From Sphingomonas sp. SUN039 (GTDB lineage: Bacteria; Pseudomonadota; Alphaproteobacteria; Sphingomonadales; Sphingomonadaceae): a stretch of 64,000 bases of DNA. The stretch is taken from contig NZ_CP096972.1 of assembly GCF_024758725.1 (NCBI RefSeq), forward strand, positions 1,842,001 through 1,906,000. Direction: 5' to 3'. Below are positions 1 to 8,883 of this stretch, one piece after another; the first letter of the stretch is position 1; every line of letters begins with the position of its first letter. The notes below the pieces were generated by a model that searched no databases, had not been told where the DNA came from, and saw nothing but the letters and a program-made list of their open reading frames with translations. Both the position numbers and the translations under genes were made by a program.

Positions 1-208
1 CGCCGGGAAACGCCATGTTGAACTGAAACAGCCGGTCGTCCCAGCTTTTCGCCTCGGCCTCGATCCCCGTGCGCGGAAAGGCGAATGCGCCATTCTCCTC
101 GACGAACCACAAGGACACGCTCTCGCGCATCTCGGGGTCGGTCGGGCAGGCGGCGAAGACATGGTCCTTGTCGAGGGCGAGGCCACTGCTGAGTTCTCCG
201 CCCGTCAT
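1..208 (-). CDS. Hypothetical protein, N-terminal 69 residues only
   Basis: The start codon and first 69 codons of a minus-strand gene lie here; the rest runs off the window. The ATG overlaps the TGA of the sulfotransferase gene (ATGA), so the two are probably translated together. The visible part has no signal peptide and reads like a soluble protein with a beta-strand pattern (WFVEENGAFAFPR). I do not recognise the family with confidence. Position in the operon suggests it belongs to the same catabolic unit as the sulfotransferase. Confidence 0.7.
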   Translation of the reverse strand, partial: MTGGELSSGLALDKDHVFAACPTDPEMRESVSLWFVEENGAFAFPRTGIEAEAKSWDDRLFQFNMAFPG

Positions 209-1350
209 CCTGCAACTCCGAAGCGACCGGTGTAGAAGGCGAACCGCGCGGCAAGGGTGGCCACGTCGATCCCGAAATCCGTCGGATCGACCTTGTGGCT
301 GCCGTGCTTTTCGCGCGCATTGGCCGCGCGCCACGCCTGCATCCGCGCGCGGGTCGTGTCGGTCAGTTCCTCGCCCAGCCAGTCGTAGAGTTGCTCGATG
401 ACCATAAAGGGATCGGCCTGAAACGGCGCAAAGTGGACGTCGAAGAAGCGGTGGTCGTTGCCCGCATCGCGGAACGCGATCATCCGGCTCATGCCCAGTT
501 CGCAGAAATCGGTGGTCAGGTCGCCGAGTGCGGGCTTGTCGGCAGCATCCGAATAGGCGCTGCCCAGTTCGAAATACAGGTCGGCGACCGAGGGGATGAC
601 CTGCGCGACATTCCGATGCGTCATCCAGAAACGCGCGTCGGGAAATACGCTATCTAGTGCGCCGATGAAGAGCGAGTGGCTCGGGTTCTTGAGCCGCCAG
701 CGCGTCGGGGGACATCGCCATTGCAGCAGTTTCAGCACGCGCTTCACATAGCGGTAGGTCGGGACGAGATCGGCGCGGTGGTTGAGCCATTCGGTATAGC
801 TCGGCACGTTTGCAAACGCCTGGAACAGCTGCGACTTGAAGTCGTAACCCATGAAGGTCTGGCATTCGCTTGGGCTTGTCGCGCTCGACGGGACCATTGC
901 CTTCATGCGCGGGAACAAGCGGTCGCGGCGTTCCATCGCGGCTTCGGCACGGGCGATGCGCGGGTCGCTGTCCTGCTTCTCAAGCTCGGGCGGCGGACAA
1001 GGTGCCTGCGCCTCCCAGTTGCGGATCGAGCGCGCGGCAGGGTCTTCGGCAAGCAGGCACGACAGCGCGGTCGATCCGGTGCGCGGCAGCCCAAGCCCGA
1101 TCAGCGGGGCGACGATCTGTTGTTCGTCGATTTCAGGATGCCGGGCGTACCAGTGCTCGACCTGCAACCGGCACGACAGCAGATCGACGATCTGCGCGTC
1201 GAACGCCGCCGCACCCATTTCGGTAAAACGTGCCTCGCGGTCCGCCGCTTCGACCAGAATCTCCAGACCTTCGCGGAAACTATCGTCACCAAATTCGGCA
1301 AGTCCTGTGGTCGCACAGGCGCGGTCCATCAATTCTGTAACGCGCGCCAT
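205..1350 (-). CDS. PAPS-dependent sulfotransferase family protein
   Basis: Predicted to transfer a sulfuryl group from PAPS to an alcohol or phenol in the cytoplasm. With the ATG at 1350 the protein has 381 residues. The 5'-phosphosulfate loop PRTGST is at residues 89-94, and a later MTHRNVAQVIPS segment fits the 3'-phosphate-binding region. The reading frame is open further upstream, but the extra part is arginine/proline-rich and not protein-like, while a GGGAGAGG ribosome site lies just before this ATG. It overlaps the next gene downstream by ATGA. Bacterial relatives often sit beside P450 and SDR genes in sphingomonad catabolic clusters, and the substrate could be a hydroxylated intermediate. 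The family is secure; the substrate is unknown. Confidence 0.85.
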   Translation of the reverse strand: MARVTELMDRACATTGLAEFGDDSFREGLEILVEAADREARFTEMGAAAFDAQIVDLLSCRLQVEHWYARHPEIDEQQIVAPLIGLGLPRTGSTALSCLLAEDPAARSIRNWEAQAPCPPPELEKQDSDPRIARAEAAMERRDRLFPRMKAMVPSSATSPSECQTFMGYDFKSQLFQAFANVPSYTEWLNHRADLVPTYRYVKRVLKLLQWRCPPTRWRLKNPSHSLFIGALDSVFPDARFWMTHRNVAQVIPSVADLYFELGSAYSDAADKPALGDLTTDFCELGMSRMIAFRDAGNDHRFFDVHFAPFQADPFMVIEQLYDWLGEELTDTTRARMQAWRAANAREKHGSHKVDPTDFGIDVATLAARFAFYTGRFGVAG

Positions 1351-1454
1351 GGCCTTGGCCTCTCCCGGCTTGGGAGAGCAGGCTAACGTCAATGCCGGAC
1401 GCGGGTCACTGTCCGGTCTCCATCCATCGGCGCGGCGATGCGACTTGCCGCCGG

Positions 1455-2018
1455 TCAGTCGGCCGCCATCGCCGGGATAACCACCAGCCGGTCGAGGATT
1501 TCCGCGATGCGATCGACCCCGAAATCCGGATCTTGGTGTAGCCACCACGCAATAATCTCGACGGTCGCGCTGACGGCAAACACGACCCGCAATTCGTCAG
1601 GAAGCCACCCGCCGACTTCGCCTTCGGAGTCCGCAATCCGTTTTGCCTGCGCAATGAATTCCTGTTTGAGCGCCGCCGCTGCCCCGCCCGTCAGCAGCGC
1701 GGACCAGAGCGCACGGCGCAACGCGACATAGTCGAATAGGGTGATGCACGACTGGCGCGTGTCCGCCGCGAACAGCACCGGCAGCGCCCGCTGAAGCAAC
1801 GCCGCGATTTCTCCCGCGGCAAGGTCGTGGAGCAGCGCATCCTTGGAGGGGTAGTGGCGAAAGAACGTCGCGTAGCCGATACCCGCTTCCTTGGCGATTT
1901 CACGGATCGTGACCTGATCGAACGGTCGCATCTCGATCAGGCGCAACAAGGCGTCGAGCAGCACCTGGCGGGTCCGCACCTGCCGGGCATCAGTCTGAGT
2001 TGACGGCGCGTCGTTCAT
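1455..2018 (-). CDS. TetR/AcrR family transcriptional regulator
   Basis: A 187-residue one-component repressor. The N-terminal helix-turn-helix is seen in VTIREIAKEAGIGYATFFRH followed by YPSKDALL, the TetR hallmark. The C-terminal half is helical and would hold the ligand pocket. An upstream in-frame GTG at 2033 exists, but the ATG at 2018 is preferred because it leaves the palindrome at 2022-2046 between the two divergent start codons. It faces the P450 gene, so the simplest reading is a repressor controlling both itself and the P450 operon. The ligand is unknown; it is probably the substrate or a CoA ester of the pathway. Confidence 0.9.
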   Translation of the reverse strand: MNDAPSTQTDARQVRTRQVLLDALLRLIEMRPFDQVTIREIAKEAGIGYATFFRHYPSKDALLHDLAAGEIAALLQRALPVLFAADTRQSCITLFDYVALRRALWSALLTGGAAAALKQEFIAQAKRIADSEGEVGGWLPDELRVVFAVSATVEIIAWWLHQDPDFGVDRIAEILDRLVVIPAMAAD

Positions 2019-2021
2019 TTG

Positions 2022-2046
2022 TTTATGATACACTATAGATCATAAA
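2022..2046. promoter_or_regulatory. Perfect palindrome, likely TetR operator
   Basis: TTTATGAT at 2022-2029 and ATCATAAA at 2039-2046 are perfect inverted repeats around a 9-base spacer. The element lies in the 43-base gap between the divergent TetR and P450 start codons and is much richer in A+T than its surroundings. Its size and position fit a TetR dimer site that would block both promoters. Confidence 0.7.
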
Positions 2047-2061
2047 AAGGCGAGGCCTGTG

Positions 2062-3276
2062 ATGACGTTGGCATTAGATATGGTCGGCGAAAGCGCCGAT
2101 GCTTGCCCCTTCCACGCCGACCGCGACGACCGCAAGACCGCGCAGGTCGCGGCACGCCGGGCCAGGCACGACAAAGGCACCAAACTGAACGGCTCGTTCG
2201 CTTTCGCGCGCGACGCTCTGCGAAGTCCGGCGATGGTCCAGGGCGGCGGGGGGGCGGAATTTTTCGACACCAGCGAGCCTGACAAAGCGCCGGTGTTTTT
2301 TCTGGAAGGCGCGCCGCACAAGAAAAAGCGCGCGACGATTGCGCGCTATTTCACGCCCAAGATCATCACCACGCGCTATCGTAATATCATCGAACAGGTC
2401 ATCGCGACGCAGCTGGGTGAATTGCAACGTACCGGTCGTGGACGCCTCGATCTGATGAGCTTCGATCTGGCGGTCGCGGTTGCCGCCGACATTGTCGGCC
2501 TCAACAACAGCGACCGGGGCAGGATGGCACGCCGTCTGGCGGTCTCGCTCTCCGCAGCGTTCGTCTACAAAGCCAATTATGTAGGTCGCCTCTATCTGTC
2601 GGCAAAAAAGGCGCTGAACGCGATCGATTTTTTCTACCGCGATGTGAAGCCCGCCATCCGCGCGCGGCGGGCTAATCCGCAGGACGATATCCTGTCGCAC
2701 CTGCTGCGCGAAGGCTATCGCGAAAAAGCCATCCTGATGGAATGCATGACCTATGCCGCCGCCGGGATGGTCACGACACGCGAGTTCATTGTGGTGGCGG
2801 CATGGCAGATGTTCGACCGGCCCGAGCTGAAAGCGCGGTTCCTGAAAGGAGACGAAGCCGAACAATTTGCGATTCTGCTCGAAATCCTGCGGCTCGATCC
2901 CATCGCGCACTTCCTCTATCGCCGCACCGACTTGGAGGGGGTGGAACTCGCCGCCGAGCCCATCGAGCGCGGTGTCAATTACGCGCTCGACTTGCGCGCT
3001 GCCAACGTCGACGAGGCTATCGTCGGCGCCTGTCCCCTGGCCATCGATCCTGACCGCGCGGCGCGGCTCAAGACCAACGGGTCGTTCCTCAGCTTCGGCG
3101 ACGGCGCGCATCATTGCCCCGGCTGGCAGGTTGCGCTGCACGAGACGCGGCTGTTCCTCGACGCGCTGTTGCGTGTTCCGGGCATCCGCCTCGACCGCGC
3201 GCCCGATATCGGCTGGATCGATCTGTTGCAGAGTTACGAACTGCGGAACGCGGTGGTGGCCTGTGACGTCAAATAG
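2062..3276 (+). CDS. Cytochrome P450 monooxygenase
   Basis: Soluble class I bacterial P450 of 404 residues that should hydroxylate a hydrophobic substrate using electrons from a ferredoxin. Visible motifs are the C-helix H-x-x-x-R (GAPHKKKRA, about 84-92), the I-helix oxygen-activation segment AGMVTT (234-239), the ExxR pair in EILR (274-277) and the heme loop SFGDGAHHCPG with Cys352 as thiolate ligand. A GTG immediately before the ATG could also start translation. The gene faces the TetR regulator across the palindrome and overlaps the next gene by 14 bases. No ferredoxin reductase is present in the window; the only ferredoxin is the Rieske-type one at 21192. The substrate is unknown. Confidence 0.95.
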   Translation: MTLALDMVGESADACPFHADRDDRKTAQVAARRARHDKGTKLNGSFAFARDALRSPAMVQGGGGAEFFDTSEPDKAPVFFLEGAPHKKKRATIARYFTPKIITTRYRNIIEQVIATQLGELQRTGRGRLDLMSFDLAVAVAADIVGLNNSDRGRMARRLAVSLSAAFVYKANYVGRLYLSAKKALNAIDFFYRDVKPAIRARRANPQDDILSHLLREGYREKAILMECMTYAAAGMVTTREFIVVAAWQMFDRPELKARFLKGDEAEQFAILLEILRLDPIAHFLYRRTDLEGVELAAEPIERGVNYALDLRAANVDEAIVGACPLAIDPDRAARLKTNGSFLSFGDGAHHCPGWQVALHETRLFLDALLRVPGIRLDRAPDIGWIDLLQSYELRNAVVACDVK

Positions 3277-3784
3277 CACCACCGCGCTTGAGACGCTGAT
3301 CGCCCGCGAGGAAATTCGCCAACTCGCCTCGCTCTATTCGCGCGGGGTCGACCGCCAGGATTTCGCGCTGTTGCGGACGCTTTACACTTCGGACGGGTGG
3401 GATTCGCACGGGAGCCATTTCGACGGCCACGCGCAGGCCTATGTCGATTTCCTCGAACACAGCCTGCCGCACATGCACATCGGCAATCACTTCGTGTGCA
3501 ACCATTTGATCTCGGTCGATGGCGATACGGGCGAGGGTGAGGTCTATGCCATCGCCTGGCACCTGATCCCTGACGGCACGGGCGGGCTGAAGCACGACAT
3601 TCAGGGCGTGCGCTACATCGACCGCTACCGGCGCGAGGACGGGCACTGGCGCTTCGCCAAGCGGACCGTATCATTCGACACGAAGATCGTCCGTCCCGCC
3701 GACGATCATGGCGCGAAACCAGATCCGACGCGCGACCTCAGCTATGCCGAGCTGACATCGGTCCTGTTCACGCGCGGCGTGTAA
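3263..3784 (+). CDS. SnoaL-like (NTF2 fold) protein
   Basis: A 173-residue protein of the SnoaL_4/NTF2-like fold, a group that includes ketosteroid-isomerase-like enzymes, dehydratases and non-catalytic binding proteins. The pattern REEIRQLASLYSRGVDRQD followed by LYTSDGWDSHG is typical of the family, with conserved Tyr, Asp and His lining the pocket. The GTG start at 3263 lies inside the end of the P450 gene (14-base overlap), implying coupled translation. A second member of the family is at 14450. Isomerase or dehydratase action on a P450-derived intermediate is an inference. Confidence 0.8.
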   Translation: MTSNSTTALETLIAREEIRQLASLYSRGVDRQDFALLRTLYTSDGWDSHGSHFDGHAQAYVDFLEHSLPHMHIGNHFVCNHLISVDGDTGEGEVYAIAWHLIPDGTGGLKHDIQGVRYIDRYRREDGHWRFAKRTVSFDTKIVRPADDHGAKPDPTRDLSYAELTSVLFTRGV

Positions 3785-3788
3785 CTTC

Positions 3789-3806
3789 GCTGCGGCGGTA
3801 TGTCGG
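3789..3806 (+). promoter_or_regulatory. Recurrent upstream motif, copy C
   Basis: GCTGCGGCGGTATGTCGG matches the element at 21521-21538 at 15 of 18 bases. It lies just after the stop of the SnoaL-like gene and about 75 bases before the SDR start at 3880, reading toward that gene. It could be a promoter part or a regulator site; no function is proven. Confidence 0.35.
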
Positions 3807-3879
3807 GTGAGGCGTTGACTAGCGCCCTGCAGATGGATGACGGCTGTGCGTCTAGACCTGCCCAATCGAGGAAAACAGC

Positions 3880-4632
3880 ATGACACGATCGCTTCAGGGC
3901 CGGGTGGCGGTCGTCACTGGCGGCGGTTCGGGCATCGGGCGCGCGATCGCGATCCGGCTGGCCGAGGATACCGCCAAGGTCGCGATCTGGGACATCAATG
4001 CAGCCGGGGCGGAGGAAACCGCTGCAATGATCCGCAGCGCGGGCGGGGTTGCGCTGGCGCTCGATGCCGATTGCTCCGACAAAGCCGCGATCAAAGCCGC
4101 CGCAGATCAGACCCGCGCCACGCTCGGCAAGATTGCGATCCTCGTCAACAACGCCGGCATTGCGCCGTTCACGCCCTTCCTCGACAGCGACGACGACCTG
4201 TTCGACAAAGTGATCCGCATCAACCTGCGCGGGCCATGGCTGATGACCAAGGAAATCCTGCCAGACATGCTCGCCGCCGGATGGGGGCGGGTTATCAATA
4301 TCACTTCCTCGTCGGTGCAGACCGGATCTCCGGCGCAGGGCCACTACGTCGCATCTAAAGGCGGGTTGCTGGGCATGACCAAGGCGCTGGCGCTCGAATT
4401 TGCGCCCACAGGCGTCACGTTCAACGTGATTCCGCCCGGCTTCATCGACACCCCGATGCTGCGCGCGGCCCCCATCGACGCCGAAGCATTTGCCCAGACC
4501 CTTCCGATGAAGCGCATCGGCAAGCCCGAAGATATTGCGGCCGCCGCCGCCTATCTCGCGTCGGAAGAGGCAAGCTACATCACCGGCCAGACCATCAGCA
4601 CCAACGGCGGCAGGTATATGGGCTCGCACTGA
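3880..4632 (+). CDS. Short-chain dehydrogenase/reductase (SDR)
   Basis: Classical SDR of 250 residues. The nucleotide loop TGGGSGIG is at 13-20, the acidic residue of WDIN near 38 suggests preference for NAD(H), NNAG is at 90-93, the catalytic Ser lies in ITSSS (about 143-145), and Tyr156/Lys160 form YVASK. It probably oxidises a secondary alcohol or reduces a ketone. The stop codon overlaps the start of a second SDR by one base, and an MFS transporter follows, so the three may form one unit. The exact substrate cannot be read from sequence. Confidence 0.92.
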   Translation: MTRSLQGRVAVVTGGGSGIGRAIAIRLAEDTAKVAIWDINAAGAEETAAMIRSAGGVALALDADCSDKAAIKAAADQTRATLGKIAILVNNAGIAPFTPFLDSDDDLFDKVIRINLRGPWLMTKEILPDMLAAGWGRVINITSSSVQTGSPAQGHYVASKGGLLGMTKALALEFAPTGVTFNVIPPGFIDTPMLRAAPIDAEAFAQTLPMKRIGKPEDIAAAAAYLASEEASYITGQTISTNGGRYMGSH

Positions 4633-5426
4633 TGCGCCTTGTCGGCAAAGTCGCGATCATCACCGGTGCCGGGTCGGGCATGGGCAAGGCAATGGCGGAG
4701 GTCTTCGTTCGCGAAGGTGCGAAGGTCGTGCTGGCCGACATCAGCGGTGAGCAGGATGCGGTGGCGATGCCGCTTCGCGATGCTGCCGTCGCGGTCCATT
4801 GCGATGTCGCCGACGAGGATCAGGTCCAGGCCCTGATCGCGACCGCCGAGAACCGCTTCGGGCGGCTCGACATCCTGTGCAACAATGCCGGGTTCGGCGG
4901 CGGGATGGCCCCGCTGGCCGAGCAGACCAGCGAGCATTGGGACCGCGTCCATGCGGTCAACATCCGCGGCGTCTTCCTCGGCATGAAATACGGCATATTG
5001 TCGATGCTCAAGACCGGCGGCGGGGCGATCGTGAACACCGGGTCGGCATCCGCCGTGATCGGCTGGAAAGGGCATGGCGTGTACGGCGCGGCCAAGGCGG
5101 GCGTGCACCAGATGACCCGCGTCGCCGCGCTCGATTATGCCAAGGCGGGCATCCGCGTGAACGCCATCGCGCCGGGAACGATGTGGACCGGCCTCGTCCC
5201 CCAGTCGAAGGAGGTGTCGGAACCGCCCGCAGGCGGCTGGCGGCTGCCCGGCATCCCGATGGACCGCTGGGGCACATCGACCGACATCGCCAACGCCGCA
5301 CTGTTCCTCGCGAGCGACGAGGCCGCGTACATCACGGGGGTTATCCTGCCGGTTGACGGGGGATATTGCATCGGCTTTTCGGGGATGGGTGCCGAACATA
5401 GCGGCGCGCCCGATCCGGCTGGCTGA
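4632..5426 (+). CDS. Short-chain dehydrogenase/reductase (SDR)
   Basis: Classical SDR of 264 residues with TGAGSGMG at 11-18, Asp near 36 (LADIS, NAD-type), NNAG at 84-87, Ser138/140 in NTGSAS, and Tyr151/Lys155 in YGAAK. The start ATG shares its first base with the stop of the preceding SDR. The two neighbours are only distantly similar, so they probably act on different steps rather than being a recent duplication. An oxidoreductase on a cyclic alcohol or ketone of the pathway is likely. Confidence 0.92.
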   Translation: MRLVGKVAIITGAGSGMGKAMAEVFVREGAKVVLADISGEQDAVAMPLRDAAVAVHCDVADEDQVQALIATAENRFGRLDILCNNAGFGGGMAPLAEQTSEHWDRVHAVNIRGVFLGMKYGILSMLKTGGGAIVNTGSASAVIGWKGHGVYGAAKAGVHQMTRVAALDYAKAGIRVNAIAPGTMWTGLVPQSKEVSEPPAGGWRLPGIPMDRWGTSTDIANAALFLASDEAAYITGVILPVDGGYCIGFSGMGAEHSGAPDPAG

Positions 5427-5543
5427 GCATCGCCCCGCCGTTATCCGGATCGCGCGATAGTCTTTACCCCACGCCGTCATTACGCTCCGCCCGAAGGTCG
5501 AAAGCGACCAGTTTTGCACGAATGGGCGGGACGAGGATCGGAC

Positions 5544-6776
5544 ATGGGCTATCTGTCGGAACTGCTGAAGAACTGGCGTCCGCTGCTGGCCGCGACCATC
5601 GGCCTCGGCTGCGGGCTCGGCATGAACAGCTATGTGATGAGCATCATGGCGCCGCATCTGATCCAGGATTTCGGCTGGACCCGTGCGACCTTCGCCGCAG
5701 TCGGCGCTCTAGGCCTGTTCAGCGTTCCCTTCTTCCCGCTGGTCGGGCGCCTCACCGATATGTTCGGCGTCAGGGCCACCGCCATGATCGGCGTGATCGT
5801 CGGGCCGCTGTGCTTTTTCGGGCTGAGCCACATGAACGGCGACATCCGCATGTATGTCGCGCTCTATCTGGTTCAGGGCATCATTTGCATCACGACGACG
5901 GCCACCGTCTATGCGCGTATCGTCGTGCAATATGTGAAGGGCGCGCGCGGTCTCGCACTTGCCATCGCGGCGTCGGGTTCCGCGCTGACCGGGGCCATTG
6001 GCGGGCCGCTGCTCAACGCATTCGTCGAAGGGCACGGGTGGCGAGCGGGTTATTGGGTGGTGATGGGCTTTACGGCAGTCGCCGGGGCTACGGCGCTGCT
6101 GCTGATGCCGCCCGAGAAGAAGGATCCCAATGCACCGCCGCGCCGCAAGGCGGCTCGCGAAGATTACGGCGCGATATTCGCCAATCGTGCGTTTTGGGTG
6201 CTGGGCGCGGCCATGATCCTGTGCAACCTGCCGCAGGTCATCGCACTTACCCAGATCAACCTGGTATTGCTCGCCAACGGAGTCACATCGGCCGGCGTGA
6301 CCGGCATGGTGGCGGTCCTGCCGATCGGCGTGCTGGTGGGGCGGTTCATCAGCGGCCTGGCGCTCGACCGGTTCCCGTCATGGATCGTTGCCATGGTCAG
6401 CCTCGGCCTGCCAGCCATTGGGCTTTGGCTGATCGCGTCGCCCTATGACTCGACCGCCGTGCTGACGCTCGCTGTCCTGCTGATCGGGCTTGCCTTCGGG
6501 GCCGAAGGCGACCTGATCACCTATCTCGTCGTCCAGCATTTCGGTGTCCGCGTGTTCAGCAGCGTGATGGGTCTGATGACCGGAATCATCTCGGTATCCG
6601 CAGCTCTCGGTGCCATCCTGATCAGCGTGACCCTGAAGATGACCGACGGCTATACTGCATTCATGCTGATCGCGGGCACCACCGCCGCCATCGGCAGCCT
6701 GTTGTTCGCATTGATGCCGCGACAGCCGACGCCGGTTGCAGACCCCGTCGTCGCGGAAGAGGCGGCCTTCGCTTAA
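5544..6776 (+). CDS. MFS transporter
   Basis: Major facilitator of 410 residues with about 12 hydrophobic segments, starting at MGYLSELLKNWRP. The loop VGRLTDMFGVR (after helix 2) is the MFS motif A. It shares the signature GAEGDLITYLVVQHFG with the transporters at 12365 and 47933, so the three are paralogues, probably monocarboxylate or sterol-like substrate carriers. The ATG at 5544 is chosen because the earlier in-frame codons precede a ribosome site (ACGAGGAT). The stop codon overlaps the stop of the convergent Rieske gene (TTAA). Uptake or efflux of the substrate or a product is inferred. Confidence 0.92.
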   Translation: MGYLSELLKNWRPLLAATIGLGCGLGMNSYVMSIMAPHLIQDFGWTRATFAAVGALGLFSVPFFPLVGRLTDMFGVRATAMIGVIVGPLCFFGLSHMNGDIRMYVALYLVQGIICITTTATVYARIVVQYVKGARGLALAIAASGSALTGAIGGPLLNAFVEGHGWRAGYWVVMGFTAVAGATALLLMPPEKKDPNAPPRRKAAREDYGAIFANRAFWVLGAAMILCNLPQVIALTQINLVLLANGVTSAGVTGMVAVLPIGVLVGRFISGLALDRFPSWIVAMVSLGLPAIGLWLIASPYDSTAVLTLAVLLIGLAFGAEGDLITYLVVQHFGVRVFSSVMGLMTGIISVSAALGAILISVTLKMTDGYTAFMLIAGTTAAIGSLLFALMPRQPTPVADPVVAEEAAFA

Positions 6777-8113
6777 CCCAGCGGCTCCGGCGCGCCCGCT
6801 CCCATGTATGCCGCCAGATTGCGGTGCAGGCTGACGATGCTGCGTTCCATATAAGGATTGGGCTGGGTGCCCCGGAACCCGACGTTTTTCATCCCCTGCT
6901 GCACGGCGGCCATGTTGGTGAAATCCTGTTGCAGGACGGGCGGCCAGTCGTTCGGTTCGGTGTAGGCCCATTCGGTCGCGGGCGCTTCACCTGCCGGATA
7001 AAGCTCGTACACCGCCGCCTCGAAGATGCATTTGTCGGGGTCGGTGCCATAGGGCCGCGCCGCGTAGCAGAGCATGTTGTTGACCGCCTGCCCGATCTGG
7101 AAATTGGGGAAGATCTGCCATGCGGTCCCGGCCTTGGCGGTATGCGCCGGGTCGACCGTCGGCCAGACGACACCGCGCGCGGCATCGGCGGCGCGGGCGG
7201 ACTGGATCCAGTGTTTCGACACGTCGGCGGCGGGCGTATCCTCGGGCAGCTCGTCGACCAGCCGCCGTGCCGCATCGACCAGGGTCATCGTCGTGTTGGT
7301 GTTGGCGTTTTCCCAGGTGAAGACCTGCATCTCGGCGGTCGAGACGCGCGGGTCGGCGCCGCTGCCCAGCCGCAGCTTGCCCGCGTCCTCGCCGATGTCT
7401 TTGGGCGCTTCATAGCCGATATGGGTGTGCAGGCCGTGGCTGCGCGCCCAGCCGCGGAACTGGCCGAACTCGTTGAACTCGGGATGCGTGGTCGAAACGT
7501 GATAGGTCTCGGCGAAGGCCTCCATCGCGACCTTCCAGTTGCACTCGAACACCACCCATTTGCGCCAGCGCGGGCGCATGTTCTGGAGTTCATAGGGTTC
7601 GAGCAGCGAGGCGGCGGGATCGAGATAATCTGCCAACGGCCCGGCGTCGGGATCGAGATTGATCCACAGCCAGCCGCCCCACTCATCGACCTGCACCGTG
7701 CCGAGGCTGGTGCGATGTTCGTCGAGGCAGCCCTGCCAGTCATCCTTGTGTTCGACGTACGTATTCTTGCCGTGCAGGTCGAAGGTCCAGCCATGGAACC
7801 CGCAAATGAAATTCGCCTTTGTGCCGCGCGCGTTGCGGGCGCCCGCAGGCGTATCGATCAGGCGGCGGCCGCGATGCGGACAGACATTGTGATAGGCGCG
7901 CAGGCTATCGGGCGCGGTCCGCACGATGATGACCGAATCCGGGCCGATATCGTAAGTGATGTAGTTGCCGACCTCGGGAATGTCCTCGACGCGCCCCGCT
8001 TGCAACCAGGTCTTGCGCCACAGTCGCTCCTGCTCGGCACGGGCGTAATCGGGCGACGTGTAAGCTTCGGGGCCGATGGTGACGGGCCGGGCAATATCGA
8101 GTGTGGTCGTCAT
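6773..8113 (-). CDS. Rieske non-heme iron oxygenase, alpha subunit
   Basis: A 446-residue ring-hydroxylating-type oxygenase alpha subunit. The Rieske cluster ligands are Cys78-x-His80 (CPHRG) and Cys104-x-x-His107 (CGFHGW). The catalytic domain shows NWKVAMEAFAETYHVSTTH, in which His205 and His210 would bind iron and Glu202 replaces the usual bridging Asp. No beta subunit or reductase follows, so the enzyme is probably an alpha-only oxygenase of the KshA/demethylase/monooxygenase kind. It is the last gene of a minus-strand operon, two bases after the crotonase gene. It likely hydroxylates a ring or side chain; the substrate is unknown. Confidence 0.93.
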   Translation of the reverse strand: MTTTLDIARPVTIGPEAYTSPDYARAEQERLWRKTWLQAGRVEDIPEVGNYITYDIGPDSVIIVRTAPDSLRAYHNVCPHRGRRLIDTPAGARNARGTKANFICGFHGWTFDLHGKNTYVEHKDDWQGCLDEHRTSLGTVQVDEWGGWLWINLDPDAGPLADYLDPAASLLEPYELQNMRPRWRKWVVFECNWKVAMEAFAETYHVSTTHPEFNEFGQFRGWARSHGLHTHIGYEAPKDIGEDAGKLRLGSGADPRVSTAEMQVFTWENANTNTTMTLVDAARRLVDELPEDTPAADVSKHWIQSARAADAARGVVWPTVDPAHTAKAGTAWQIFPNFQIGQAVNNMLCYAARPYGTDPDKCIFEAAVYELYPAGEAPATEWAYTEPNDWPPVLQQDFTNMAAVQQGMKNVGFRGTQPNPYMERSIVSLHRNLAAYMGAGAPEPLG

Positions 8114-8115
8114 GA

Positions 8116-8883
8116 TCAGCGTCCCTTCCAAACCGGTTTGCGCTTTTCGGAGAAGGCGCGCGGCCCTTCCTGCGCGTCGTCGCTGTTGTAAGCCGTCTCA
8201 TGCGCTGCATAGCCCGCGTCGAGCGCCGCGCTCCGGCCCATCTCGGTCGCGAGCATCACCGTGCGCCGTGCGGCATCGACCGACAGCGGGGCGCCCTCGA
8301 TCACCTCGCGCGCGAGTTCCAGTGCGACATCGAGCGTCTTGCCCGGCTCGGCGAGGCGGTTGACGAGGCCGATCTCATAGGCGCGCTGTGCGCTGATCGG
8401 CTTCCCCGTCAGCACGATTTCCATATAGATGCGTTGCGGGATCATGTGAATCAGCGGCGTCGACCATGGAGATCCGCGACCGACCTTGACCTCGGTGATC
8501 GCGAATTTCGCCTCGGTCGAGGCGACGCACAGGTCGCACCCCTGCGCGATCATCCAGCCGCCCGCAAAGGCGACACCGTTGACCGCGGCTATCGTCGGTT
8601 TCGACAGCGCGATATTCTCGTACGGCACCGGGAACATGTCGCGCGGCGGAGTTTTGAGGCCCGTCTCGACCATTTCCTTGAGGTCGCCGCCCGCGCAGAA
8701 TGCCTTTTCGCCCGCGCCGGTCAGAATGGCGATGCGCGCGCTGTTGTCGGCATCGAAGCGCGCCCATGCCGCACGCAGCCCGTCACGCACTTCCTTCGCC
8801 AGGGCATTGCGTTGCTCGGGCCGGTCGATGGTCAGGATCGCGATCCCGTCGCCGGTCACGTCGTAGCGGACAGCATCGCCCAT
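8116..8883 (-). CDS. Enoyl-CoA hydratase/isomerase (crotonase) family
   Basis: A 255-residue crotonase. DRPEQRNAL near the N-terminus, the oxyanion-hole segment AFCAGGDL and the second helix AVNGVAFAGGW are hallmark features. Members hydrate, isomerise, or cleave carbon-carbon bonds in CoA esters. The ATG at 8883 overlaps the stop of the CoA transferase gene (ATGA). It sits in one operon with an acyl-CoA dehydrogenase, a CitE-like lyase and a CoA transferase, fitting breakdown of an acyl side chain. Which reaction it performs cannot be decided from the residues I can see. Confidence 0.92.
   Translation of the reverse strand: MGDAVRYDVTGDGIAILTIDRPEQRNALAKEVRDGLRAAWARFDADNSARIAILTGAGEKAFCAGGDLKEMVETGLKTPPRDMFPVPYENIALSKPTIAAVNGVAFAGGWMIAQGCDLCVASTEAKFAITEVKVGRGSPWSTPLIHMIPQRIYMEIVLTGKPISAQRAYEIGLVNRLAEPGKTLDVALELAREVIEGAPLSVDAARRTVMLATEMGRSAALDAGYAAHETAYNSDDAQEGPRAFSEKRKPVWKGR

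Noticed and set aside
2074-3282. Long open frame on the minus strand opposite the P450
   Set aside because: The plus strand encodes complete P450 motifs; the antisense product shows no family features.
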